Source: Candidatus Profundicultor aquiphilus
GTDB lineage: Bacteria; Atribacterota; Atribacteria; Atribacterales; Caldatribacteriaceae
DNA: 9,153 bases
Reading direction: 5' to 3'
Assembly (NCBI GenBank): GCA_013314795.1
Contig: JABUEZ010000068.1
Span: 1-9,153 of the forward strand
In this document: piece by piece, positions 1 through 6,691 of the stretch
Position numbering within the stretch: position 1 is the first letter of the stretch
Layout of the letters: every line of letters starts with the position of its first letter
Notes under the pieces: generated by a model
What the model saw: the letters and a program-made list of their open reading frames with translations, nothing else
Told to the model about the DNA's origin: nothing
The model's database searches: none
Made by a program: the position numbers and the translations under genes

Positions 1-1871
1 CTTTGATGAACCATGTCCCTCTGCAGAAAATGAACGAGGGAGAAATCGTCACCCAGTTCGACATGGATGCTCTGCAGGATCTCGGTCTTTTGAAGATGGA
101 TTTTCTGGGTCTTCGGACTCTCACCATCATTGAACGGGCTTTGAAAATTATCAAGAATACCCGTCAGGTGGATATCGATCTTGATCGCATTCCCCTTGAT
201 GATCCTGAGACTTACCGTCTCCTTAGTAAGGGAGAGACAGTGGGCGTGTTTCAAGTGGAAAGTTCCGGTATGAAAGAGCTTTTAAAGCGCTTGAAGCCTG
301 AGGGGATAGAGGATCTAATTGCTATTCTGGCACTCTATCGCCCGGGACCTCTGGGAAGTGGTATGATCGATGACTTTATCGAGCGCAAACACGGAAGGGT
401 CAAAGTAACCTATCCCCATCCCAGTCTGGAGCCCGTTCTGCGCGAGACATACGGGGTCATCGTGTATCAGGAACAGGTGATGAAGATTGCCAGTGAACTG
501 GCAGGGTTTACCCTGGGGCAGGCCGATATCCTCCGTCGGGCGATGGGGAAGAAAAAGCCGGAAGTCATGCGGGAACAGCGAGAAAAATTCATTCAGGGAG
601 CTCTGGCAAAAGGTCATGATCGGAGTACTGCCGAGGAGATTTTCGACCTCATTGAATACTTTGCTGGATACGGCTTTAATAAATCCCACAGTGCTGCGTA
701 CGCGATCATCTCGTATCAAACTGCTTATCTTAAGACTCATTATCCCACCGAGTATCTGGCGGCCTGTCTTACCAGCAATGCCTCTGACAGTGACAAAGTG
801 GCCAAATTTATTGGAGAATGTAAGCGCCTGGGGATCCAGATTTTACCTCCGGACATCAACGAGAGTTTGGCTAACTTTACCGTGGTGGGAGAAGGGAAAA
901 TTCGTTTTGGTCTGGCGGCCATAAAAAATGTGGGAGATGGTGCTATTGCAGAAATCCTTGCTCGGCGCAGAGAAAGCCGGTTCAGGAATATTTTCGATTT
1001 TGCCGAAAGAGTGGATCTAAGGGTTATCAACAAAAGGGTTTTCGAAAGTCTCATCAAGGCTGGAGCCTTTGATACGCTTCATCCCAATCGGGCCCAATTG
1101 CTGGCTTCGCTTGAGGAGATTATTGTCTCTTTTTCCAAAAGGAAAAAAACCAAAACGAGTCAGATTTCCCTTTTTGGAGGACAGAGTTCTCTCCCGGAGT
1201 CTTATCCTGAGTTAAAAGAAGTGGAAGAATTGGAGAGGCAGGAATTATTGCGAATGGAGAAGGAGATGCTGGGATTCTACGTCAGTGATCATCCCCTTCG
1301 AGAGATTGCTCTGCGGTATCCACATATTACCACGGTACCCATAGGGAGGCTTGGAACCATCAAGCAGGCGGTGAAGGTGAAGATTTTGGGCGTGGTGAGT
1401 AGTTTCCGTAAAATCGTCACCAAGACTGGCGGGGAAATGTACTTCGTTTCTCTGGAAGACGAAAGCGGGAGTGTGGAGGTTATCTTTTTCCCGACCTTTA
1501 AGGAGGAAATCCAATCGTATCTTTCTTCGGGGAAGATACTGGGAGTTCTGGGACGGCTGGATATTCTGGATAGTGGAGAGAGCAAGGTCATTGCCGAAGC
1601 AATCCTTGATCCTGAAAAAGAGGGTGCGGGATTGTCTCGGGTGGTTAACATTGATTTACGGGAGAGTTCCGATATCCTGAGATCCATATACTGTTTGAAG
1701 GATTGTTTGCGGCGTTTCCCTGGCGATTTACCGGTGGTGGTCCGGGTGCGGGAGTCGAAAGAAGAGTGGTGGGTAGAACTGGGAGAGGCGTTTCGCATTT
1801 TCTGGAATCCGGAAAGTGAAGGAGCCATCAGAGAGGTCATTCAGGGTGAGGGAGAGGTATGGCTTTCTTGA
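1..1871 (+). CDS. dnaE: DNA polymerase III alpha subunit, C-terminal part (5' end outside window)
   Basis: Catalytic subunit of the replicative DNA polymerase (C-family). The reading frame is open from the window edge (first full codon at 3) and ends at TGA 1869-1871, giving about 622 residues of a protein usually near 1,100-1,170; the PHP domain and the first two catalytic Asp residues lie upstream. Residue numbers here count from base 3. KMDFLGLRTLT (31-41) carries the third catalytic Asp of the palm (D33; E. coli D555 by family knowledge). YRPGPLGSG and the FNKSHSAAYA segment (from residue 225) are typical fingers motifs. QISLF (387-391) is a good match to the internal beta-clamp binding motif. 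An OB-fold follows (about 455-540: VKVKILGVVSSF, then GEMYFVSLEDESGSVEVIFF). A short C-terminal tail ends the protein. No break or odd residue is seen in the visible part. The next gene starts 13 bases after the stop, so cotranscription is likely. Confidence 0.97.
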   Translation, partial: LMNHVPLQKMNEGEIVTQFDMDALQDLGLLKMDFLGLRTLTIIERALKIIKNTRQVDIDLDRIPLDDPETYRLLSKGETVGVFQVESSGMKELLKRLKPEGIEDLIAILALYRPGPLGSGMIDDFIERKHGRVKVTYPHPSLEPVLRETYGVIVYQEQVMKIASELAGFTLGQADILRRAMGKKKPEVMREQREKFIQGALAKGHDRSTAEEIFDLIEYFAGYGFNKSHSAAYAIISYQTAYLKTHYPTEYLAACLTSNASDSDKVAKFIGECKRLGIQILPPDINESLANFTVVGEGKIRFGLAAIKNVGDGAIAEILARRRESRFRNIFDFAERVDLRVINKRVFESLIKAGAFDTLHPNRAQLLASLEEIIVSFSKRKKTKTSQISLFGGQSSLPESYPELKEVEELERQELLRMEKEMLGFYVSDHPLREIALRYPHITTVPIGRLGTIKQAVKVKILGVVSSFRKIVTKTGGEMYFVSLEDESGSVEVIFFPTFKEEIQSYLSSGKILGVLGRLDILDSGESKVIAEAILDPEKEGAGLSRVVNIDLRESSDILRSIYCLKDCLRRFPGDLPVVVRVRESKEEWWVELGEAFRIFWNPESEGAIREVIQGEGEVWLS

Positions 1872-1879
1872 AGGGGTGG
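1871..1879 (+). promoter_or_regulatory. Ribosome binding site deciding the start of the TPR gene
   Basis: AAGGGGTGG lies 5 bases before ATG 1885 and directly overlaps the final base of the dnaE stop codon. It supports 1885 over the earlier in-frame ATG at 1816, which lies inside dnaE and would put 23 charged residues in front of an otherwise clean signal peptide. Confidence 0.7.
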
Positions 1880-1884
1880 AATGT

Positions 1885-2733
1885 ATGAAAATAAAGTTGA
1901 GTTTCACCATTTTGATCTGGTTTCTCCTTGTTTCTCTTGCTGTGGCGCAGGATGCTCAAGAGTACTATAAGAATGGATATCTTTATTTTTCCCAGGAAAA
2001 CTACGAGAAAGCGCTGGAATCGTATCAAAAAGCCCTGGAACTGGATCCCCAGTTCTGGGATGCCCAGTACTGGCTGGGAAAGGTTTACGAAAAACTCGGT
2101 AACATCCCTGAAGCCATGGCGGCCTGGAGAAAGGTTCTCGTCGTTCAGCCTCTTCATAAGGACGCCTTTCAGAAATGGAGAGCCTACGCGAGATCAGAAG
2201 GGCTCAGCGAAAAGGAGAAAGAACGGTTACGGGAAATTTTTCTGTACCAGAGTGTGGCTCCATCGATAAGTAAGGAAGAAGCCTGGGCAACAGTTATTCC
2301 CTATGCATTGAGTTTGATGGGGGCAAGGGACATTGTCTCCCTTCGTCTGGCCGGGGCCATCATGAGATGGGCAGGAAGGAATGTCAGTGCTTTATTTTCC
2401 CCCTACGAGAAGCCCTGCTACCGGAGAGCTCTGGAAATCCTGAAGGAGGATTTTTCTCAGGAGGATCCATATCTCGTTTATGAGTTTTTGCGAGAATGTC
2501 TGGTTCGCTTTGAGGGGGATCAGGAGATATCGAATCTCGTGGATGGGGTTCTAAAGGTTGTATTTGCTGCTGAAGCACAAGTTGCCAAAGAGGCAGCGGA
2601 ACAAATCGTAGGGGTCGAGTTTCGAGCGTACCAAGATCGGGTTGAGAAAGAGGCCCTCAGTTCTTTAGATGGTCAAACGGGTCCCCGAATGGAGTTTTAC
2701 CTTAAGGAACATGGTGCCGAAGGCGGGAGTTGA
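1885..2733 (+). CDS. Exported TPR-repeat protein of unknown function
   Basis: A 282-residue protein. The frame is open from inside dnaE, but ATG 1885 is preferred: it follows the Shine-Dalgarno-like AAGGGGTGG (1871-1879) and opens a signal peptide (basic MKIK, hydrophobic core to about residue 20, AVA|QD cleavage site after residue 21). There is no lipobox Cys, so the product is probably released to the periplasm or cell exterior. Two tetratricopeptide repeats follow at about 24-55 (YLYFSQENYEKALESYQKAL) and 58-89 (YWLGKVYEKLGNIPEAMAAW), a fold used for protein-protein contact. The remaining 190 residues are mostly helical-looking and not recognised. The gene lies 13 bases after dnaE and is probably in its operon, though nothing suggests a replication role. 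Its last six codons and stop lie inside the oppositely oriented tRNA-Leu gene. A partner or envelope-related role is only a guess from the TPRs and signal peptide. Confidence 0.85.
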   Translation: MKIKLSFTILIWFLLVSLAVAQDAQEYYKNGYLYFSQENYEKALESYQKALELDPQFWDAQYWLGKVYEKLGNIPEAMAAWRKVLVVQPLHKDAFQKWRAYARSEGLSEKEKERLREIFLYQSVAPSISKEEAWATVIPYALSLMGARDIVSLRLAGAIMRWAGRNVSALFSPYEKPCYRRALEILKEDFSQEDPYLVYEFLRECLVRFEGDQEISNLVDGVLKVVFAAEAQVAKEAAEQIVGVEFRAYQDRVEKEALSSLDGQTGPRMEFYLKEHGAEGGS

Positions 2734-2798
2734 ACCCGCACGAGCGCAGGGCTCGCTAGATTTTGAGTCTAGTGCGTCTGCCATTCCGCCACTTCGGC
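2712..2798 (-). tRNA. tRNA-Leu(CAA)
   Basis: An 87-base class II tRNA read on the minus strand that folds without a mismatch. The acceptor stem is GCCGAAG/CTTCGGC with discriminator A and an encoded CCA (complement of 2712-2714). The D-arm stem is GCG/CGC with a GG in the loop. The anticodon stem CTAGA/TCTAG encloses loop CTCAAAA, giving anticodon CAA (reads UUG leucine codons). The long variable arm CGAGC-CCTGC-GCTCG is typical of tRNA-Leu. The T arm is GCGGG-TTCAACT-CCCGC. The 3' 22 bases overlap the end of the convergent TPR gene. A consensus sigma-70 promoter precedes it, so it appears to be a single-gene unit. No intrinsic terminator was seen downstream on the minus strand (about 2640-2711). 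CAA was read directly from the loop; the match to E. coli leuX-type tRNAs is from memory. Confidence 0.97.
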
Positions 2799-2850
2799 AC
2801 TCTTTCTGTAATTATAGTGAAACGTCCTTTTTTGTCAACCTGGATGGTGA
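2799..2850. other. Short intergenic region between tRNA-Leu and the polA-like gene
   Basis: These 52 bases hold the tRNA promoter on the minus strand. On the plus strand the -10 element is nearly symmetric and offers TATAGT at 2813-2818, a possible -10 for the polA-like gene, but no convincing -35 is present about 17 bases before it. The only ribosome-binding match before ATG 2851 is a weak GGATGG (2842-2847). No hairpin followed by a T-run was found; the six T bases at 2828-2833 are not preceded by a stable stem. Confidence 0.5.
2811..2838 (-). promoter_or_regulatory. Consensus sigma-70-type promoter of tRNA-Leu
   Basis: On the minus strand there is a perfect -35 TTGACA (complement of 2833-2838) and a perfect -10 TATAAT (complement of 2811-2816), separated by 16 bases (2817-2832). 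Transcription would be expected to begin near 2804, a few bases before the tRNA 5' end at 2798, which fits the short leader of a strong tRNA promoter. The -35 box ends only 12 bases from the ATG of the polA-like gene on the other strand, so RNA polymerase bound here could affect that gene's expression. Confidence 0.85.
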
Positions 2851-4638
2851 ATGGAAGCGGTGAAAGAAAAACCGGTTATTTTTTTAGACGGGAGTTCTCT
2901 GGTTTACCGGGCTTTTTATGCTTTGCCGCGGTTACAGACATCGCAGGGGCGACCCACCGGAGCTACTCTGGGATTCCTAAACATGTTGCTTCGGTTACTG
3001 GACGTGTATGGTCCCTTTTCCGTCGTAGCGGCTTTTGACCATCCGCAAAAAACGTTCCGTCACGAAATGTATAAGGAATACAAGGCAAAACGAAAACCCA
3101 TGCCGGACGAGATGAAGCCGCAGCTTGAGGATATCAAGGAATTGCTTTCTACCATGGGCTTTCCGGTTTTGGAAAAGGCCGGTTTCGAAGGTGATGACCT
3201 TATAGGAAGTGGGGTTGCCCAGTTAAGGGGGCGTTATCCTCTTATTGTGGTAACTGCTGATCTTGATTTACTCCAGCTTGTTGACGACGAAATTGTTTTA
3301 CTTCAGCCGGTCAAAGGCGTTACGCAGCTCAAGAAAATTGATGCTGAAACCCTTTCTGCAGAATGGGGAATCTTGCCGCATCAGGTGGTGGATGTTTTTG
3401 CCCTGGCGGGAGATCCCTCGGATAATATTCAGGGTGTGCCGGGAGTGGGAGAGAAAACCGCCCTCAAATTGATTCGAGAATTTGGATCGTGGGAAAATAT
3501 TCGTGCTCGGGAAAGCGATTTACCCTCTCGTCTTGTGGCGGTTCTTCGGGAATATCGGGATAGGATAGAAGAGAATAGGAAACTCCTGACCATCAAAACC
3601 GATGCCCTTGAGAAAAAATTGGAAATTACCGAATGGAATTGGCATAAAGTTTCTTGGGAGAAACTGCTCCAGAGGTTGAAAGACCTAGAATTGAAAGCCC
3701 TTAATGAGCGGATTCAAAAAAGGGCCAAAACCCCTTCTTCCCAAGAAGGAGCACCCTGGCTTTTCGAAAGGGAAGATAGTTCCATTGATGCCGGGCATGG
3801 TAAGACTCCTGAAAGAAGAGTGTCTTTTCTATTTCCTGATCTCAATAAGGGGAAGTTGTCATTCGAGGAAAGTCTGCTGGAACAGGACGATGTGTGGTGT
3901 GCCCCAACGCTTCTTTTTCTGGTTTATCCCTTTCTCCATCTTGAAGAGCCTTCCGTCTTTAAATGTGGAGAGAAAGACGCCGCCGACTGCGAATTTCTTT
4001 ACCCTTATTTGTGGAAGAGCAGGGAATGGCTTCTGGAGCATCCTGAACTCCTTTCGATGTATCGGGAAGTGGAAAAAGCACTTCTGAAAATATGGTGTGT
4101 GGAACGTCGTCGAGTTCAGGGATTTGCACTTTACCCTTCTGTGGAGTATCAGAGCCCTTTTTATGAGGATCTCCCTCTGTTTCGAGGGAATGGCGATGTT
4201 ATTCTGAGTTTTGGTGACCCGGCATTATGGGAATTTCTTAAAGCAGAATCAGTTCGAAGAGAGTATCGCTCGGAAAAGGATCCTTCCTGTTTTCGTACCA
4301 TATACGGATGGCGCTTCCTTTCGGGGAGACCGATAAAAGAGGATGAACTCAACAAGCGTTTTCAAAGTGTTCTTTTTGAGGAGCTTCGTCGTTTGAGCAT
4401 CTTTATTCTGAGTGTGGAAATGAACGTGGATACCATTCTGGAGGGAAATTGCCTTATTGCTTATCTCCGGGGTCAGGATTGTTCCTTTCTAGAAAATTTT
4501 AGGAATCGGCTCTCTTCATTTTTACCGTCGGGGTGGAATCTTGCTCTCCAAAGAACAAAGGATTCAGGATGCTATGTAGTTCTTCTTTCTGGTGAGGGAG
4601 GTGGTGATGGAATTGGAAGTCCTTCTGGTTGCTTCTGA
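2851..4638 (+). CDS. DNA polymerase I homologue: intact 5'-3' nuclease, collapsed polymerase domain
   Basis: 595 residues, against about 830-930 for normal PolA. Residues 8-285 are a complete 5'-3' exonuclease/flap endonuclease domain, which removes RNA primers and 5' flaps. All expected metal-binding acids are visible: D13, D63, E113, D115, D116, D137, D139, D188, D191, followed by the helix-hairpin-helix GVPGVGEKTA (195-204). After residue 300 the chain stays roughly colinear with PolA but much reduced. CGEKDAADCEFLYPYLW (372-388) resembles the last proofreading motif with its Tyr replaced. ELLSMYREVEKALL (399-412) resembles the entry to the polymerase domain. VILSFGDPALWEFL (450-463) resembles the area around motif A with the DYSQIELR core missing. 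ILEGNCLIAYL (529-539) sits where the catalytic HDE of motif C is expected. No O-helix (motif B) signature is seen. DNA synthesis by this protein is therefore unlikely; nuclease activity is likely. The frame is uninterrupted and its 3' end overlaps glgA by 32 bases. The polA symbol is withheld because the polymerase is lost. The nuclease call is firm; the remnant alignment is by eye. Confidence 0.85.
   Translation: MEAVKEKPVIFLDGSSLVYRAFYALPRLQTSQGRPTGATLGFLNMLLRLLDVYGPFSVVAAFDHPQKTFRHEMYKEYKAKRKPMPDEMKPQLEDIKELLSTMGFPVLEKAGFEGDDLIGSGVAQLRGRYPLIVVTADLDLLQLVDDEIVLLQPVKGVTQLKKIDAETLSAEWGILPHQVVDVFALAGDPSDNIQGVPGVGEKTALKLIREFGSWENIRARESDLPSRLVAVLREYRDRIEENRKLLTIKTDALEKKLEITEWNWHKVSWEKLLQRLKDLELKALNERIQKRAKTPSSQEGAPWLFEREDSSIDAGHGKTPERRVSFLFPDLNKGKLSFEESLLEQDDVWCAPTLLFLVYPFLHLEEPSVFKCGEKDAADCEFLYPYLWKSREWLLEHPELLSMYREVEKALLKIWCVERRRVQGFALYPSVEYQSPFYEDLPLFRGNGDVILSFGDPALWEFLKAESVRREYRSEKDPSCFRTIYGWRFLSGRPIKEDELNKRFQSVLFEELRRLSIFILSVEMNVDTILEGNCLIAYLRGQDCSFLENFRNRLSSFLPSGWNLALQRTKDSGCYVVLLSGEGGGDGIGSPSGCF
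4595..4603 (+). promoter_or_regulatory. Strong ribosome binding site of glgA inside the polA-like gene
   Basis: AGGGAGGTG ends 3 bases before ATG 4607 and is the best Shine-Dalgarno match in the window. It decides between ATG 4607 and the in-frame GTG codons at 4592, 4601 and 4604, the first three of which would lie within or before it. It sits inside the last codons of the upstream gene, which suggests translational coupling. Confidence 0.75.
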
Positions 4639-6040
4639 GGCGTATCCGTACGTGAAAAGTGGTGGTATGGGAGACGTGGTGGGGGCACTGTTCAAGTATC
4701 TTCCCCGATACGGAGTGAAAACGAAACTTTTTCTTCCTGGGTATCCTCAGGTGCTGGCCTATCCATTCTCGGGAGACAAGGAGTTAACGGTTTCTTTTGG
4801 GGATCATGAAGCAAGGGTCTGGTTTCCAGAATTGCGAGATAAAGATGGGAGAAGCATCGTGGCCATCGTGAACGACCACTTCTTTAAACGGGAAAAACTC
4901 TACGACTACCCTGACGACGTGGAACGATTTATCTTTTTTTCTCGGGCTGTATTTGAGTACCTGGTACGGTGGCAAGGAGGTGATTTTATTCTCCATTGTA
5001 ATGACTGGCAGAGCGCGCTCCTCTGTGCCTACATGGACCGATACTGGCCCCCCTATCGTCCTCGTCCTCAGAAAGTGGTGTTCACCATTCATAATTTTGC
5101 CTATCAGGGTATTGCCCGGGGGGAACTTTTCCGTCTGGTTAACCTTCCCGGACAACTGTTTACCCATGAGTATTTAGAGTTTTACGGAAACATTAATTTG
5201 ATGAAAGCTGGCCTCCTTTTTTCTCATCTTATTACCACGGTGAGCCCCACCTATGCTCGGGAGATTCGTTCCCCAGAGTTTGGGGAGGGGCTGGATGGTT
5301 TGGTGCGTGCGGTAAGCAGAAAAAAGAGGATTGTGGGTATTGTCAACGGGATTGATGCGGAAGTATATAATCCGGCCACCGATCCACTTCTTGTACAGAA
5401 TTATGGAGTAGAAAACCTGGATGGGAAGAGGAAAAATAAGGAAGCATTTTTGCAGCGGTTTTTTCCGAATTATCAGGGGAACCCCGATCAACCCCTTATC
5501 GTTTTTGTCTCAAGACTCGTCCGACAGAAGGGTGTGGATCTCGTCCTGGAAAAACTGGAAGAACTGGTAGCCCTTCCGGCCCTCTTTTTCTTCCTGGGGA
5601 CCGGAGAGGAACGATATGAAAGAGCCTTACGGGAAGCATCCATGAAACATCCCAATCTGGCTGTGGAGATTCGTTTCGATGAAGATCTGGCTCACCTGGT
5701 TTATGCCGCGGCGGATATGCTTCTTTTGCCATCCCTTTTTGAACCCTGTGGTATTAGCCAGATGATCGCCATGCGATACGGGGCCTTGCCGATCGTGAGA
5801 AAAACAGGGGGACTCATTGACACGGTGATTGATTATCCTTTCCATCCCTCTTTAAGTAATGGTTTTCAGTTTGAGGGCTTTGCTTCTCAAGAGCTTTTGC
5901 AGGTCATTCGGAGAAGTCTGGCAGTGTACACAGAAAACAGAGCCTTGTGGGAAACGATGGTTGTGAATGCCATGAGAAGTGATTTTTCCTGGGAGAAAGC
6001 GGTTGAGAAGTATTTGAAAGCCTACCGGGATGAATACTAA
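4607..6040 (+). CDS. glgA: Glycogen synthase (starch synthase, GT5 family)
   Basis: Transfers glucose from ADP-glucose (the usual bacterial donor) to the non-reducing end of an alpha-1,4-glucan in glycogen synthesis, in the cytoplasm. It has 477 residues, the normal family length. The N-terminal Rossmann domain opens with SEAYPYVKSGGMGDVVGAL; K17-S-G-G is the glucan synthase nucleotide-sugar motif (KxGG). In the C-terminal domain VSRLVRQKGVDL carries K308, and SLFEPCGISQMIAMRYGALP carries E379, matching the conserved Lys and Glu of E. coli GlgA (K305, E377) by family knowledge. TGGLIDTV follows. VNGIDAEVYNPATD is the linker motif of the family. The start is chosen at ATG 4607 for its ribosome binding site. 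The gene overlaps the preceding gene by 32 bases and ends 8 bases before coaE. No glgC, glgB or glgP is in the window, so its pathway partners must be elsewhere. Donor preference (ADP- or UDP-glucose) cannot be read from the sequence. Confidence 0.96.
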   Translation: MELEVLLVASEAYPYVKSGGMGDVVGALFKYLPRYGVKTKLFLPGYPQVLAYPFSGDKELTVSFGDHEARVWFPELRDKDGRSIVAIVNDHFFKREKLYDYPDDVERFIFFSRAVFEYLVRWQGGDFILHCNDWQSALLCAYMDRYWPPYRPRPQKVVFTIHNFAYQGIARGELFRLVNLPGQLFTHEYLEFYGNINLMKAGLLFSHLITTVSPTYAREIRSPEFGEGLDGLVRAVSRKKRIVGIVNGIDAEVYNPATDPLLVQNYGVENLDGKRKNKEAFLQRFFPNYQGNPDQPLIVFVSRLVRQKGVDLVLEKLEELVALPALFFFLGTGEERYERALREASMKHPNLAVEIRFDEDLAHLVYAAADMLLLPSLFEPCGISQMIAMRYGALPIVRKTGGLIDTVIDYPFHPSLSNGFQFEGFASQELLQVIRRSLAVYTENRALWETMVVNAMRSDFSWEKAVEKYLKAYRDEY

Positions 6041-6048
6041 GGAGTTGT

Positions 6049-6669
6049 ATGGTGAGGGTTATAGGAATAGGGGGCGGAGCCGGTACAGGGAAGACCACGG
6101 TTGCCTCTTTTTTGCGGGAACAAGGGGTAAAAGTTCTGGAATTAGATGAGCTTAGCCGAGAACTCTCTCGAAAGGGTGGACCGATCTGGAAAAAGGTTAT
6201 AAAAACATGGGGGAGATTTTTCGTTGATGCTCGAGGCAATATAGATCGGAAAAAGCTCGGAAAGGTGGTTTTTCGTAGTTTTAAGGTTCTTTTTATTCTG
6301 AATCGCATCGCTCATCCACTTCTCTTGCAAGAGACCAGAAAGTGGCTGAATCGGAATAGAAAAGAGAAATTATTGGTCATCGATGGGGCAATTCTTTTTG
6401 AAGGGGGTTTTTTGCCCCTTCTTGATCGGATTGTTTTTGTCGAGATTGATTCCGACCTTCAACAAAGGCGGTTGGTGACCAGAGGATGGAAGGAAAAAGA
6501 TGCTCGGAGCCTTATTGAGGCTCAGAAGTTTTTACGATGTCTCCGAAGGCGCGCTGATTTGGTGATATGTAATCGGGGATCCCGGAAAAAGCTCTATCAG
6601 GACATCGAAAAATTTTTGGAGCTCTCTTTCCACGGTAGGGAAATAGAAAGAGGTCGTTCTCGGTTTTGA
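6049..6669 (+). CDS. coaE: Dephospho-CoA kinase
   Basis: Last step of coenzyme A synthesis: ATP-dependent phosphorylation of the ribose 3'-OH of dephospho-CoA. It has 206 residues, normal for the family. The Walker A loop GGAGTGKT (9-16) is at the N-terminus. D33 in LELDELSREL matches the catalytic-base position of CoaE. GNIDRKKLGKVVF and the RIAHPLL motif are the CoA-domain hallmarks. VIDGAILFEGGF follows, and then the lid region with RLVTRGW and AQ...R...AD.VI.N.G, as in other CoaE proteins. A basic tail (HGREIERGRSRF) ends it. ATG 6049 follows AAGGAG (6039-6044), which overlaps the glgA stop. In many bacteria coaE lies next to polA; here glgA separates them. uvrB starts 22 bases downstream. 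Confidence 0.94.
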   Translation: MVRVIGIGGGAGTGKTTVASFLREQGVKVLELDELSRELSRKGGPIWKKVIKTWGRFFVDARGNIDRKKLGKVVFRSFKVLFILNRIAHPLLLQETRKWLNRNRKEKLLVIDGAILFEGGFLPLLDRIVFVEIDSDLQQRRLVTRGWKEKDARSLIEAQKFLRCLRRRADLVICNRGSRKKLYQDIEKFLELSFHGREIERGRSRF

Positions 6670-6691
6670 ACAATGTAAGGGTAGACAAGGC

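Noticed and set aside
1816..1884. Upstream ATG at 1816 as the start of the TPR gene
   Set aside because: It would overlap dnaE by over 50 bases, lacks a good ribosome binding site and would mask the signal peptide that begins at 1885.
2712..2798. tRNA-Leu as an integration (att) site for a mobile element
   Set aside because: No integrase, no direct repeat of the tRNA 3' end and no foreign-looking genes are visible; the neighbours are housekeeping genes.
2828..2838. Run of six T bases as a plus-strand terminator of the dnaE-TPR unit
   Set aside because: Only a 4-base stem (CACT/AGTG) can be drawn before it, and the run is explained as the spacer of the minus-strand tRNA promoter.
3704..4087. 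Alternative plus-frame reading (127 codons) overlapping the polA-like gene, considered as a shifted polymerase fragment
   Set aside because: Its translation shows no polymerase motif and has the odd composition of a shadow frame; the main frame stays open and PolA-like through the region.
6400..6421. GAAGGGG/CCCCTTC inverted repeat with a T-rich loop, resembling a terminator
   Set aside because: It lies in the middle of coaE, encodes the conserved LFEGGF-type segment, and no T-run follows the stem on either strand.
6661..6691. Possible LexA/SOS operator before uvrB
   Set aside because: Only a half-site-like GAAC (6668-6671) is present; no symmetric partner at the right distance was found.
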